Shown here piece by piece: positions 43,515-58,020 of a stretch of 64,000 bases of DNA. The notes below the pieces were generated by a model. The model was given only the letters and a program-made list of their open reading frames with translations. It made no database searches and was not told the origin of the DNA. Source of the stretch: Aricia agestis (taxonomy: Eukaryota; Arthropoda; Insecta; Lepidoptera; Lycaenidae); assembly GCF_905147365.1 (NCBI RefSeq), contig NC_056423.1:104501-168500 (forward strand). Reading direction: 5' to 3'. Numbering within the stretch: the stretch's first letter is position 1; every line of letters starts with the position of its first letter. A program made the position numbers and the translations under genes.

Positions 43515-46500
43515 GTAAAGCTTGTTCACGGAAAGATTTTATGCTTTATTACTTGCATATATTCGATATTGTTACAGGATGTGTTAAGTTTACGTAATAA
43601 CTAAAGGCAACAACGAAGCGTCAAATGTAGAGTTAGATGCCAATACGGGGACAACTTTTGACATTTAGATTATTAAACTTACAATTTGTCAACAAAGGAA
43701 CGAAGTAAATATTATATTTCAGTTATTTCTTGTGTATATTTTAATATCTACGCTTTTTATGACAAAACATAACCTTACATGAAAAACAAAAAATATTTAT
43801 GTAGAGTTAAAAATTAAATGTAGAGTTCCTCACTTTTGTTGCTGTTTGACAACTTGACATGTTGGTTTGACATATGAAATTATCAAAATATAAAATAATA
43901 CGGTAGGTATTGTTTAAATGTAAATAATTTCGTTAATAGTAAATAAGCTTGAAGCTTCTATGTTTTTTACATTTACATAAATAATTTAAAGTTTGTAACA
44001 AAATAATAATACTCATTGGCGATTAGTGATAAAACAGAAGTTTCTTGTAAAAATAGATCTTGTCTTGATAGTAACATTGTTAGGTTATTTTAACTCAATG
44101 TCATTTAAATGAACATAATATCTACCTAATTAATATGACTGACCTTATTAAAAGTACTTATACACATTTTTATAACACTGATAAGAAGTTTTCACTACTT
44201 ATTTCATTTGCAATAAAAATTTGTAGGTATGAGTTATGATTGTTTTATAATGTCTTAAGTCATTGCTTTAGGAATATTTATTACTTAGTTCAGGTAAGTA
44301 AGTACCTAACTGATCTATTAACGGCGGTTCCCAATATTTGATCTATCTCTGATTTGGCCCTACTAGAGATAGTAATAGCTCACAATTGACATAAAATATA
44401 TTGTCTCTAATGTCTAATGTGAGCTATTCCTATCTCTAGTAGGGCCAAATCAGAGATAGATCAAATATTGGGAACCGCCGTTAGTAAGTACCACTTTAGT
44501 ACCTTAGTATTTATTTAGAATTTTGAATAGAATTTAAACACAAACTGTTTGCTATGATACTTATTATATTATTAAAAAAGTGGGCTCAAGGTATAAAATG
44601 AAAAAAAAAATCTAAATATAAATATTGCACAGAGCGTTGGAGAGAATGATGAAAAGATGGAGATAAATACAGCTCTCCAAAGCTTGTTGAAGAAGAGGCA
44701 GTAATCTCTATCCCATACACTAAAAACCAACTTTTTGCCATTTGTTTTCAATACTTACAATATTTTTACAACTAAAGTTATTAATGTTTTATTCTTTATA
44801 AACTCCTAGCTCATAAAAAATCTGATTTGCCCCTCCTGGCCCAGAACCTGGGTACGTCCATGTTTGTTTCTATGTAGAGCCCGATTTCTTAAAAAAATAT
44901 CTTATTTTCCTTACTATGTATAGAAACAACACAGAAAACTTGTATTTTGCGCTGTGAGTTGATGCTGGCCTGGCTGGCATCAACTCAAAACATCACTTCG
45001 TGTAAAAGTGTCACATCTGTCACATCATATTCTATGACTACTAGTTGGGGCATAGATTTTGTTTGCGCCGTCTTTTCTATATGTAGTAATAATAGTTTAA
45101 TGATTTTCCTTTTTTTTTCTTTGATGAGACTATGCTCTATCTTATATCTTTAAACAAGCAATTCTTGTATATATATACAACATATATAAAACAAATCCAA
45201 CGATTTTCATGACATTTAGTATATAGGGGGTTTCAGGGGCGATAAATCGATTTAGCTAGGAATCATTTTTATAAAATGTCATTTTTTATCGAATACCGAG
45301 CAAAGCTCGGTCAAATAGCTAGTGGTTGAATTAAATAAAATTAAAGTTTAAAATACTACATGAATAAAAGTTCATAAATTGATTTCTCATATAAGTAATT
45401 AAATATTAAAATAACTGAAGTTACAAGTAAAAAATAAAAACTATTCCAGGAAATAACAAGATATGATTTTAAAATTCCAGGAAGAAGAAAAGAAAGAAAG
45501 TAATGGGGATAGCAAGGGAACATCTGTGAACAACGTCAAAGAGAATTCACCACCTCCAAGTCCAGAGGATAAGCAGGACGTCAACAGTGACCCTTCAAAG
45601 TCACCGGTCCGAACAAGATCACATCAAAACAAAATGGAGCCACCAAAGCCTGATAAACCAAAACCAGTGAAAAAGACAGTTACTTTTGGGACTGTTGAAA
45701 GTTGTGAGGACATTTTCTTTCCCTTAAAGAAGGTTCCTATCAAACATCATGCACCACTAGTGTCTATCATCAAGAAGAAATCGGCTTTAAAACAAACTGA
45801 ATATTCTACATTTAGCAGCATTCTGAAACCAGCTAAGCTCACAGATTTGAGTTCAAAATCATCATCTGAACACCAAGAGGGGTATTTGAGGAAAAATTTA
45901 AATCCATTGTCAAAACCTACTAATAAATTCTCTCATTTTAGTGACATACGATGCACTTCTCCACCTCCAAGAAATCTATCTCCAATTGATAAAGAAACTT
46001 CAGGAACGAGGAGTTTTGTCTTACCAGTGAGAAGTAGTCATTCATCGAGAGTTATAAAGCCAAACAAGAAATTTATTGACGGAGAAGATCAATTATCATC
46101 TGTGAGCACCTCTTCGTCCAGTAAAGTCCTGAAGAAACCAAAATTAAAACAACTCGTGTTTAACAACTTACCCAATGACGAGGATGATGAAGAAGAAACC
46201 AGTGAAAAGATTCCAGAAAAATCAGCACTCAAAACATCAAATCTATTCAAAGACAGAACTACCAACTCTTTCTCGAGTCTCGGAAGTTCAGTATCGAGAA
46301 AAGTTTCCAGGGATCTGTTCTCTTTTGATAAATCTCTAGAACATGCACAGGATGAAAACTCTAACGTCGAAAATACTGACAAGGCAAAGTCTTCTGAGGG
46401 CAAAAAAGAGGAAAGATTGGGACACGCTATGAGGAAATTGATGGATATATCCGACGCTAGTTCCTCTAGCAGTACTAGCAGTGGCTCGGAGTCTGAGGGC

Positions 46501-49500
46501 AGCTGGGAGAGCGAGAGTTTGGAAGGAAGCGGCGATGAAGAGGAGAAGCAGCCTCCAGCCAGTCCAGAGAAAGACAAGTCGTCAGCCTCTCAATTGCTCA
46601 GCGGCAAGGTTATTATCAGAGAGGCAAGACTGCAGCTCAACAGTACAACACCCAGTACTGCAGGCTTAGATGGACCATTCTCATCTTTATCATCTGTCAC
46701 AAGTAAGTCTATATTCCTACTTACTATTTTTAGGAAATGTTAAAAATATGATAGACGAACTGTCACCAGCAGTATTTCCGGACCTATACGACCTGCAAAA
46801 CTTCAAGAAGAGCCGGGAACGCACCTGAAGCTCTTGTGATAGTTGTACTTAAAATATGATAGGCTATAATATGACTATGGCATATTGAAGTACTTTGAAA
46901 AAGAACCATGATTGTAACATAAGCAATATGATTATATTTTAGAAAAAAAAAGTATACTTATTTTTAAGTTCTTACACTAGGGCCTATTTCACCACTTCCT
47001 GATAAAGTGCTAGATAGCCTATCCACAACTTTTTTGACAGATTCTTCATACTCTATCTGTCAAGTTAAGTGGTGGCTAGCCTATTCAGCACTTATCAGGA
47101 AGTGGTGAAACATGCCCTTACTATAAACTTTAACAAAAAGTACCATATCAAAAATGAATTTGAATATAATCAGAATGATGTTCAATAACCAAAAAACTTT
47201 GTATTCATACATAATTTTTTTTATAATTTGTTTTGTGCATAACTAGTGGATGAAGAAATAGACGAATCTACATCACTTCTGAGTCCTCTTGGTGAATATT
47301 TACAATGCATGCATAAATGTTACATTAAGCTTAGAACAGTACCTATTGTGATTTAAATGTCTATGAAATAAGTTTGAACAGGGATTGAACCATAACATAA
47401 GCCTTACATCTTCATTTCATCATCTTTCATTCTTGAAAAAAACTTTTTTAAAGGCCTATTTTATTAAATACAGCTTTCTTTTAGTCCACCTGGGATTAAA
47501 ACTGAATTTTGGAAGGGAGTTGCTGCAACTTGATGTATTTTTTTGCAACCTCTAAGTTCACCTTGTCTTACTCTATTTGGTGTTCGTAAATGTTGAAAAT
47601 ACTTTAATATTTTTGTTTTAATAACAATTTCCTTTTTAGCCAACAACCTGCCCACAACGGTGACTTGTGGAGTTTGCGGTGCCGTGCGATTTTACAGATT
47701 TGTCCGACAAGCTCGGAAATTCGGAATATACTCTTGCGAGTCCTGTCGCAAGTTTATTTCAAAACTTCTCAAGAAAGACAAAGTGGCATTGCGATCAGCT
47801 CCAGTTGTTATGCATTGTGTCAGAGGAGAAGGTAATATTGGTTTGACTTTAAGTACCTGTGATTTCAGAAGTAACTAGGCTGAGTGACTTATGGTCAGTG
47901 ACGTGCGTTACTGAAATAAAAAAAAGGTTTGACATTAAAAACATACCCTCATTTTTCAGGTAACTGTCATGTTCCACCAATCGTACGATCACAACAATGG
48001 AAGCTACTAAAGTGTACCAACAAAACGAGATGTCCAGCCTGTTGGCTGAAATTATGCCTCAAAGCATTCCAAGTGCCGCCGCATATAAGGGCGACGTTGA
48101 CAGCCATGTTACCGCCGTATATGAGGAATGGGTCAAAAACTGCCACGAGCCTTTCCCCACCGCAACCACTACGACATAATACAACACAGTCAACGTTCGG
48201 TACTCTGGCCAACAGTGAGACTGAAAATAATATCTTTGCGGTTAAAACACCAAAAAAGGTTCCCGACGAAACGGAAAAGGTAGAGGTTGGTATTCTTGTT
48301 TCTATCAATATGTTTTTGAGTGTTTACCATTATGATGCTTTATTACATGAGATCAACCCCTTGCTTCTAAATATCGATAATATCAAGATTTTAGGACACA
48401 GAATAATCTTTTACAATTCTTTACTATAGGTATTAATACATTATTTTAATATTTTACTTGCTTTTTAGGATACCACATCTAAGAGCCAAAAGAACATCCA
48501 AGAGGACGATGACAGCAAAGACGATGAGAATTCCGGAAGGAAACGTCGCTTGACAAGGGTTAAAGTGAGAAAGAAAGATAAGAGCGAAGCCAAACAGGTG
48601 GAAGATCCCAAGCGACAGAAAATGGAACTAAAGGGCCCGAGGGTTAAGCATGTGTGTAGGAGTGCTTCGATCGTGCTGGGTCAACCTATCGCGACATTCC
48701 CTGTGACAGAAGAGAAAGATAAGGAGAAAGCTGATGATGACAGCTGTATGCCGCTCGTGGAAGACAGGGACAGAGGCACACCGGACTTGACAAGCGGCGA
48801 TTCTGAGGTAGACGACAAACCTCTCCAGACTGTACCTGAAGTTAAGGAAGTTGACCAAGAAAATGTTGAGCCGAAGAAGAGAAAGATCGAACCTGTTGTG
48901 GCAAAACAGAAGGCAGAGTCCAGTGAGGATGAGAGTATCATGGACCTTATACCCAAGAAACAGCCATTGAAAGTTTCTAATGCAATTAATGTAAGTACTA
49001 TAAAATATACATATTGAATAAATAAGCTGTTGACAAGGTTAAAATTACTTAAAAATTTAAATTGATCTAGCTGGGAATCAATTTTAGAAAATGTCATTTT
49101 ATTTGTGTTTTATCGAATACTGAGCAAAGCTCGGTCAAATAGCTAGTAGTCTAAAATATGACAATATTAACAATATAAGATAATATTGTTAATATTGTCA
49201 TATTTTAATATTTCCACAATATAGTACTTTGTTTGCTGCGAAATTAATTCTTACACATTTTAAATATTATATATTTCATAATTTTTAGGTGCGAGGTCGT
49301 TCTCAGAAGTACAGCCAGAATCGACCCGAGCTAATATGTGTGGACTTCTGGGAGATCTATGATCCGGACGAAGTGTGCAACTCCGGCTTTGGTCTGATTG
49401 GCACTGCTCCGTTTACGTTGCCAAAACTTTGCTTCTTGTGCGGAAGTGCTGGGAGAGAAAAGGTATTTTTTTTAGGTTTATACCCTAAATCCCGCGCGGC

Positions 49501-52500
49501 TTCGCCCGCGTAAATTAAAAATTTTACGGAAACTGGGGCAATTTTTATGGCAATATTTGGCACAGATATAGAGTAGACCATGTGAAGAGAGTAGGGACAT
49601 AAGTTATTTTTATCGGAAACTACATTTTCCCATAAAAAATAGCTTATTATCCCTATCCCTACTCTCTTCACATGGTCTACTCTATATCTGTGCCAAATAT
49701 TGCCATAAAAATTGCTCCAGTAGTTCGTGAGATAAACCATTTCTAATGTTTCCCCCGTTTTCCCCACATTTTCCTGAGTTTCTTTGGTCGCATTAGTCTT
49801 AGCGTGAATTATCACGCTAAGATACATATAATATAGCCTATAGCCTTACTCGATAATTGATAAATAAGCTATCTAACACTGAAATAAGTTTTTAAATCGG
49901 ACCTATAGTTCCTGAGGTTAGCGCGTTCAAGCAAACATACTCTTCAGGTTTATACTTAGATTTTTTTAAATTATCGCTTGACAAACTCGAGTCTCGATCT
50001 AAAAGACTATGAAAAGTACCAATAACACATAATAGGCTCATAATCGACGACGCATAGTGTAATATGGTAGTGATGATGATGACGATGAATGTAATTAGCA
50101 TAGTAGCATAATATGCTTTCCGTTCTTAAAACAACGCCGAAACTCCCAAACTTGTATCTATAAATAATCAGGAGTTCTCTCAGCACCTTCCGAACCACGG
50201 TATACCAGGTATACCTCGGTGCAAAATCTTACTTGTGAAGTCACCCCATGTTTCCCTATAAAATTTGAGGAGTTCCCTCGATTACTTATGGATCCTTCAT
50301 CAGATCACCACTTTTGTGAATATAATACTAAATTGGCATGATACCCTATATACCAAAAGAAAAATTTTGAAAATCGGTTTACAAACGGCGGATTAATCGT
50401 TGAACATAAGAAAACGAACATAACACCTCCCCCATTTTGAAAGTCAGTTAAAATTGGAGCCTATAAGTTATTCTGATGTATAAGCTATATTATTGTAAAG
50501 TTTCATTAAAATCTGTTCAGTAGTTTTTGCGTGAAAGAGTAACAAACATCCATACATCCAAACAAACTTTCGTCTTTATAATATTAGTAGGATGTGCTAT
50601 ACCGTACGCTGTTATTTTAGAAAGTAAAGAAACAGGTTGAAAGACAGTTTAGCTTTTGTAATAACTTTTAGCAAATTGTGATGCATGATTTTTTTTCATG
50701 AACTGAATGAATTTAGTATAAAAACGAATGAACAACATTCGTTTTTGTTCGTTTTACCCTGTTTATTTATTTATTTATATAACATGGAAAACTTACAGCT
50801 AAGTAATGTCGGTGGCAATTTTATGTATGATTATCAGAAAGCCAATTACAAGTTTTCACCTCTAAGTAACAGATAAAATTATACATGATATTGTGAACGG
50901 TCTTAATTATATTATACTAGAGATCGCCCAATGGTCGAAATTCGACCTTAGTTTCAACGACATTAGGACTACTACCTATATTTTGTGAAAAAATATTGAT
51001 TTTTTTCAACTCTTATATCTGGGACTCAGCTGATCTTAGACTGGCCGCGTAAACATTGTCTAATAGTACCTATTAGATTCAATAAAAAAAATTAATCCAT
51101 TTTCAATTTGTCACCTTGTTGTCAACAGACTTCACTCATAAATAAAAGAGTATAATTCGTATGTATAGGCTTATCACTCAAAAATCTGTCATTTTTCCTA
51201 GTGTGTGTTGTAGAATGTGTAATGTTTTATTTGTTAAAAAAATGTAAGATAAAATTATAATTTCAAAATAATATTAGCTCGATGCCATCCTTCACTATAT
51301 AAACTATAACTGTGCAAAATTTCATTCACCTACGTTTCCCCATTTTTCGTCAAAAGGGATACAAAGTTTTTGGCTCACGTATTAATATATAAGTAGATAT
51401 AGAAATGTTTCTTAAATAGGATACAATGCAAAAATAAGTACTTATAGCTTAAGGTTTAAACGATGGTATGGCCAAATAACCAAAATAACAACATGCTACT
51501 TACAATAAAATAAGTAATATGGTTTCAAAGCTGATACAAATTGTAGGAAATCAAATTATCAAAAAAATTACAGCTCAACCTGTTTCTAATCGACGTTGCC
51601 TTTGTAGTGAATACGTCAAGATCATAATCCCGGCATAGCTTGTTGAAGTTGCGACTCACTCTCACAACATACGAATTTTGTCTGTAGTTAGTAGATGCTA
51701 TTGGTACAGCTATTGGTGGGTTGAACCTAGTGAATTTAGTGGGGACATTAATCGAGAATTTAGAAAGTAGTTGCGGACAGTCTAACTCATTTGACATCGT
51801 CTTTAATAGTAAAGTACAGTTAGTTATCATGCGTCGAGTTTTTAATGGTAGGATATGAAATTTTTTACATAGGCTTAGATAGTTGTCCGAATGGTATGCT
51901 ATTTTTTGATGATAGCATATATATTTAATAAAACTTTTTATGAATCGCCTCTATACGGTCTATATATTTATGATAATAAGGGCTCCACACCTGCGAGGCA
52001 TACTCAAGGTGACTTCTGACATATGTGCAGTACAAAATTTTTAAAGTTTTCGCTTCGTTAAAACAGTTTGACATTCGCATCACAAACCCCAAGGCCTTGG
52101 AAGCTTTGTTAATAATCGCCTCAATCTGAGTATCAAAAATTAGCTTACAATCGTGATGTACGCCTAGATCACGAACACAGCTCGACCTAGATAAGATTTG
52201 GCCTCCTAATGAGTAATTTGCGTTTATGGCAAAACGCTTCCGAGTATACGTTATTATTGAACATTTGCTAGGATTAAGATCTAGTTTATTAATTTTGCAA
52301 TAATTTTCAAGGTTGGAAAGGTCTGATTGAAAGTTAAGAACATCTACAGGTGAAGTTATAATAGCGTAAATTTTCATATCATCTGCAAAACATAATAGTT
52401 TTGCGAACTTTAAGCAGGAATCAATGTAATTTACGTATATTATAAATAGTAAAGGCCCAAGTAGCGAGCCTTGAGGTACACCACTCGATATAGGAACCCA

Positions 52501-55500
52501 GCTAGATATGTAATTATTGAGTACTGTGGCCTGAGAGCGATTCTTGATATAAGAGGAGAACCACCTGAGAAGATCTCCATGTATACCTATATTTTTTAGC
52601 TTGAAAATTAGTAGTTAGTTCATGGTCAACGCGGTCAAACGCTTTGCTATAGTCTGTGTATACACAGTCAACTTGACTACCATTGTCCATGGTGTCTGTG
52701 ATGAAATCATTAAATAGTATAAGATTCGTTACGGTCGACCGACCTCTTAAGATTCCATGTTGAAAAGAACTAAAATAATTTTTGAGGGCATCATAAACCT
52801 GATTAAAGATTATCCTTTCAAAAACTTTGGCGATGATACACAATTTTGAGATCGGTCGATAGTTGGTTAAATCAGTTTTTGAGCCCTTTTTATGGATGGG
52901 GGTGATAAAAGCTTGTTTCCAAATTTTGGGAACAATACAAGAGTCTAGAGATTTCTTAAATAGAATTGAGATTGGTCTGGATATAGAGGACGCACAACGC
53001 ACTAAAAACTTTGCTGGTATGTTGTCAGGGCCCGCTGCCTTAGTAGTATCAAGTTTGCGAAGCAAGTTAGCAATTTCTTCGTCATTAATATTAACACTTG
53101 AGATATCAGAGACATAATTGTTACTGGCACATCTAGAGGGAGCTGAGGTGGATGAAGAGTTGAGAAATGTGGAATGAAAATACGAGGAAAACGCTTCGCA
53201 TATGCCTTCCCCCGTTTAATAAATCTGGTCATTATATTTAAGCAAGCTGGGGATTGCATTATGGTTGTTTCTGGTCTTAACGAAAGTCCAGAAGTGTTTG
53301 GGATTATTTAGTATAGATTTCTCTGTTAAATTCATATAATTTTGGTTACAATCTTTTTCGGTACTTTTAACTTTATCGCGAAGATACTTGTATGATAATT
53401 TGTCGCATATGTTGTTAAATTTTTTCATTTTTAAAAAGGTTTTATGTTTTTCTTTTATTAATTTTTTAAGCGGTGAAGTATACCAAGGCGGATAGGTTTT
53501 ATTTCGTTTATGTTTTTGGGGGATGTAACAATTGTGTAATTTGATAATTGTTTTGTTAAAGTAATCCACCGACTCATCCATACCAAAATTAGCGAATTCA
53601 CTTTCCTAATCAATTTTAAATTTCGTTATTAATGGAGTCAAAGTCACCCTTGTCGTATAAGTACAGAGTTCTGGGAGCCTGGTGTAACACACTGGGAGGT
53701 CACTACAGATTCAAAATATGTTGTGAAAGCTGTGCTTTTCTTTACGAATAGATATGCGGCTTACTGTATTCTGCTATTGTAATTCTTAGATGAAGAAGTA
53801 TACTTAAAACATAGTTCCGTACGTTATAGAGCAAAAATAGGCCAAAATTATTTTTTTGTATGGGAGCTCCTCTTAAATATTTATTTTATTTTTATTTTGT
53901 TATTAATTATGAAAGTAAACATATAATTAAAGATTTTGTGAAAATTTCAAGTGCCTATATGTTACCATTATTGATATTGAGCAATAAAGGCCAAAAAATC
54001 ACGTTTGTTCTATGGGAACCCTTAAATATTTATTTTTAGTATTTGTTTAGTTAGAAATACACAATTAGTTAGAAATACACAATCTGTGAAAATTTCAGAA
54101 GTCTAGCTATAGCTATAGCCGCTATAGAGGTTATTGAGATACAGCCTGGAGACAGACAGACGGACAGACAGACATCGAAGTCTCAGTAAATAGGGTCACG
54201 TTTTTACCCTTTGGGTACCCTAAAAATACGTAATATGGTACTTGGGAACTGCCGCTGCAAAACTATTGCATAGCATTTTTTATCAACTTATGCAATTATA
54301 ATTCGCATACGCCTAGTCGCACCCACACAAACATAGTTCTGAAGTCTGGCAACGCCATTCGGTCACCGCACTCAAAGCCCGCAATGAAAGCTATGCAAAA
54401 CTTTAAAAAATAAAGAAAAATAATTAACACTAATGTAAGCAAAACCTGGTCTATATTCTCAGATGTTGGTGTGCTCGAGCTGCTGCGAGTGGTACCACAC
54501 GTGGTGCGCGGAGGACACCGCGGGCGGCGTGTGGACGTGCGCCCGCTGCGTCACGTGCGCGGCGTGCGCGCGCCCCGCCGCCCGCGCGCGGTGCCGCTCG
54601 TGCGCCCGCCACTACCACGCCGCGTGCCTGCCCGCCGCGCCGCCGGATCACCGCAGCGACTGGCCGCAGGTAATGTCAGATGTCGGTGTACTCGAGCTAC
54701 TGCGAGTGGTACCACACGTGGTGCGCGGAGTACCAGTTACAGCAGCAATAACTAGTAGATTAGCAGCTGTAGCTCTGACACTAGAATAACCTGCGTCTGA
54801 GAGTTGATGTGATTTAAACAAGATATTAAACTCTATACCACCACCATAACTACTATCTGTAGTACCATCGAGGAAGTTGATTCCTATGCAATTGACAGAC
54901 CAACGTTATTTGGTCGAATATGTCAATTCAATGTTAATTGTGATCTGTCAGCTGGGTTTGACGTAACGCAACCAAACTACTTAGGTCCTCGATTTGCATA
55001 GGAATCAACTTCTCTGATAGTACATACTACTATCAGTTTACATTGTATTTAAACTTCTTGTTAAAATTCGATAATTTAAAAATTTATTATGAAAATGTCC
55101 GTGGACTTAAAACTAAGACCAATGACTTTTATAAAAACGTGTGTTTTCATGATTATGATATTATAATACTTTCGGAGACTCGGCTGAATAGTGGTATGTA
55201 CAATTCAGAACTATTTTACGATCACTATGTTGTTTACAGAAGAGACCGTGAGTCATCGCGCTTTTATGTGCGATCCGATGGCGGAGGGGTATTAATTGCT
55301 ATTGCAAAAAGTTTAAATTCATTACGAGTACTAGAGCTCGAGAGTTCGAATGAATATTTGTGGCTGAGTATAGAAATAAAAAATAATAATTATACTAATA
55401 AAAGTGAAAAAATATATTTATGCTCGGTATATTTCCCTCCACCACCTAAACTGCAATTACTAAATGAATTTTTCACGCAAGCTCAAAAACTTATAGACAC

Positions 55501-57973
55501 CAATCATAAAGTTATTATTATCGGTGACTTCAACTTAAGCGGGATAGAGTGGTTGAAGTGCAAAGATGAAGACTTTACTGTTCCCTCGACAGATGAAAAC
55601 AAAGAGCTACATTTATCATTTTTAGATTTTATAAATTGTAACGCTCTTTATCAATATAATCGTTTTAAAAACCATCGTAATAAGATATTAGATTTAGTAT
55701 TGAGTAACACAAATTATATACAAAATATTCGTACCATGGATGATGATGACGCACTATCTAGAGTCGACGAAAACCACCCTCCCTTAGTATACACACTAAA
55801 TGCCGCGTCCCATTCTGGGCGTAGACTCTGGGGGGGCGCAAGAATGGCCAGATAAACTCTTATTTTTTCAAATTGCTCCCGATAAGTACTTCCGCTGCGC
55901 CCCAGACATGTTTTCCAATGTAGTAAAAAAAAAAACCACAGCCGAACATCTTATAATTTATAATAAGTAATAATAAGTTAATACGATTATTACATTTAAA
56001 ATAAAACCAATAAATCAGTGTGTACACAAAGTAATGATAACATCCTGTATGTGAAGGGTCGATGCTTACGACAAAAACCGGTTCAGTCGCAGTCCGCTGT
56101 TCACAGCTGACACTATATTGTTATACTGATAAGTGATGTAGTTTAGCAAATTAAATTATAATAATGTTTTTATTTGCAACTGCAAAATACATCAAATTTA
56201 GTTTATACTACACTATCTTTGTTATTAGCTGTACTTCCCCGTGAAGGATGAATAACTTTAGTCAATAGATTATTGGATAAGTTTATTTGTTTACTAGCTG
56301 TTGCCCGCGACTTCGTCCGCGTGGACTTCAGTTTATAGCGCGCGATGTCAACAAAATTGGTGTCAAAAGCTTTTATAAAAAAACCCTGGTACCCCTTAAA
56401 TCAATACAGCTGTGCAGTGTGCAAACGATAAGTACTTCATTTTTGTATGTTAAACTTTATATATTATGCCAAATTTTAAAGCTTATTTAGCCCCCCAATT
56501 ACACAACTTTACCCATAAACTATTAATCATTGATAGGTTTAGCCCCAATTTCACCAACGTCTGTTAGTGTTAACAGCTTGTTAAAATATCCTGTCTTCTC
56601 TTTCATTCATATGAAAAATGAAACAGCTAACGTGATACTAATTCGAGCATTAACTTTAACAGTCGTTGGTGAAATTTGGTCTTAAGGTTACGTCACTGCC
56701 TGCACAGATAAAGTACTGAGTTATTTAATACCGTAGAATAGATATAACAATCGAAAAAAATCGAGACTTAAATGTAAGATGATACCACCTCTTATAGAAA
56801 GACTTTTGAGCAAGCGTCAGCGCGATGTAGAAGACGCACGGCGCCATCTATTATGAATTTTTTGAACAAATTTACGACCCTTACAACCCTTTTTTCCAGT
56901 AAAAAAGTAGCCTATGTCCTTTCTCAGGCTTTAGACTATCAGTATACAAAATTTCATTACAATCGGTTCGGTAGTTTTGGCGTTTGGCGTGAAAGCAAGA
57001 CTGACAGACAGACAGACAGACAGAGATACTTTCGCATTCATAATATTAGTACAGATTATGTGCACACTGCACAGCTGTTTTTGGGTATTTTGATTAATTA
57101 AGGGCCGCGCTACACCGGAATGGCAGCGGTGAGGCGAGCACTTTCAGCGCTGCCATTCCGGTGTAGCGCGCTGCGCGGCCCTAAGAGGGGTACCACTTAC
57201 CAGGGTTTTAAAAAGTTTTTAAATTTGACACAAATTTTGTTGACACCGCGCGCTATAAACTAAAGTCCACGCGGACGAAGTCGCGGGCAACAGCTAGTTA
57301 TGAATAAAAACAATAATATATAATAAAGTAGGTATGATTAGTTCTGTTATAATAATGAAGTAAAAAATAAAGCGCCATCTGTTTTCATATATTAGAATTA
57401 AAATGTAAAAATATTTTCTGGATGGAATATAGGCCAACACAACACACTCGAACTCCTTAGAAATGCAGTAGGAGTTCTATAAGATAAGATAGATTGATTA
57501 TTATTATAGCAAGTGATAATATTATTAAACATAATATTCTAACGTATTAAAAACTATAAACAAAAACATAATAACTAATAAGTATGATTAGTTCTATGTT
57601 ACAACGAAGTAAAAAAAAAGCGCCATCTGTTGAATCGTATTAGAACTAAAATGTTCATTGCATCGCGTCGATATATTTCTGGATTTTTTATAATATTATA
57701 CATAAAATATATTTAAGATTTTTGAAATATTATTTTAATACACATCCAAGACCCAGGAACATTGAAAACTTTTTGTTCCGCCTGCGGGACTCGAACCCAG
57801 GACCCCCGGGATGAGCGCTGGCCACGCGCAATGCGAAGTAATTTTCATCGATATTTTCATGGAAATAAGATATTTTCCCACATCAAAATGTAGCCTATGT
57901 CCTTTCTCAGACTCTAGAATAACTGTGTACAAAATTTCATTGCAATCGGTTCAGTAGTTTTGGCGTGAAAGCG

Positions 57974-58020
<47 letters not shown>

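Noticed and set aside
46089..46577. 162-codon minus-strand frame opposite trithorax exon 2
   Set aside because: Antisense shadow of a Ser/Glu-rich exon; no family resemblance.
54463..54669. Independent small PHD gene starting at the exon's ATG
   Set aside because: The ATG follows an acceptor directly and the PHD domains continue in phase across exons 6, 7 and 8 as in MLL proteins.
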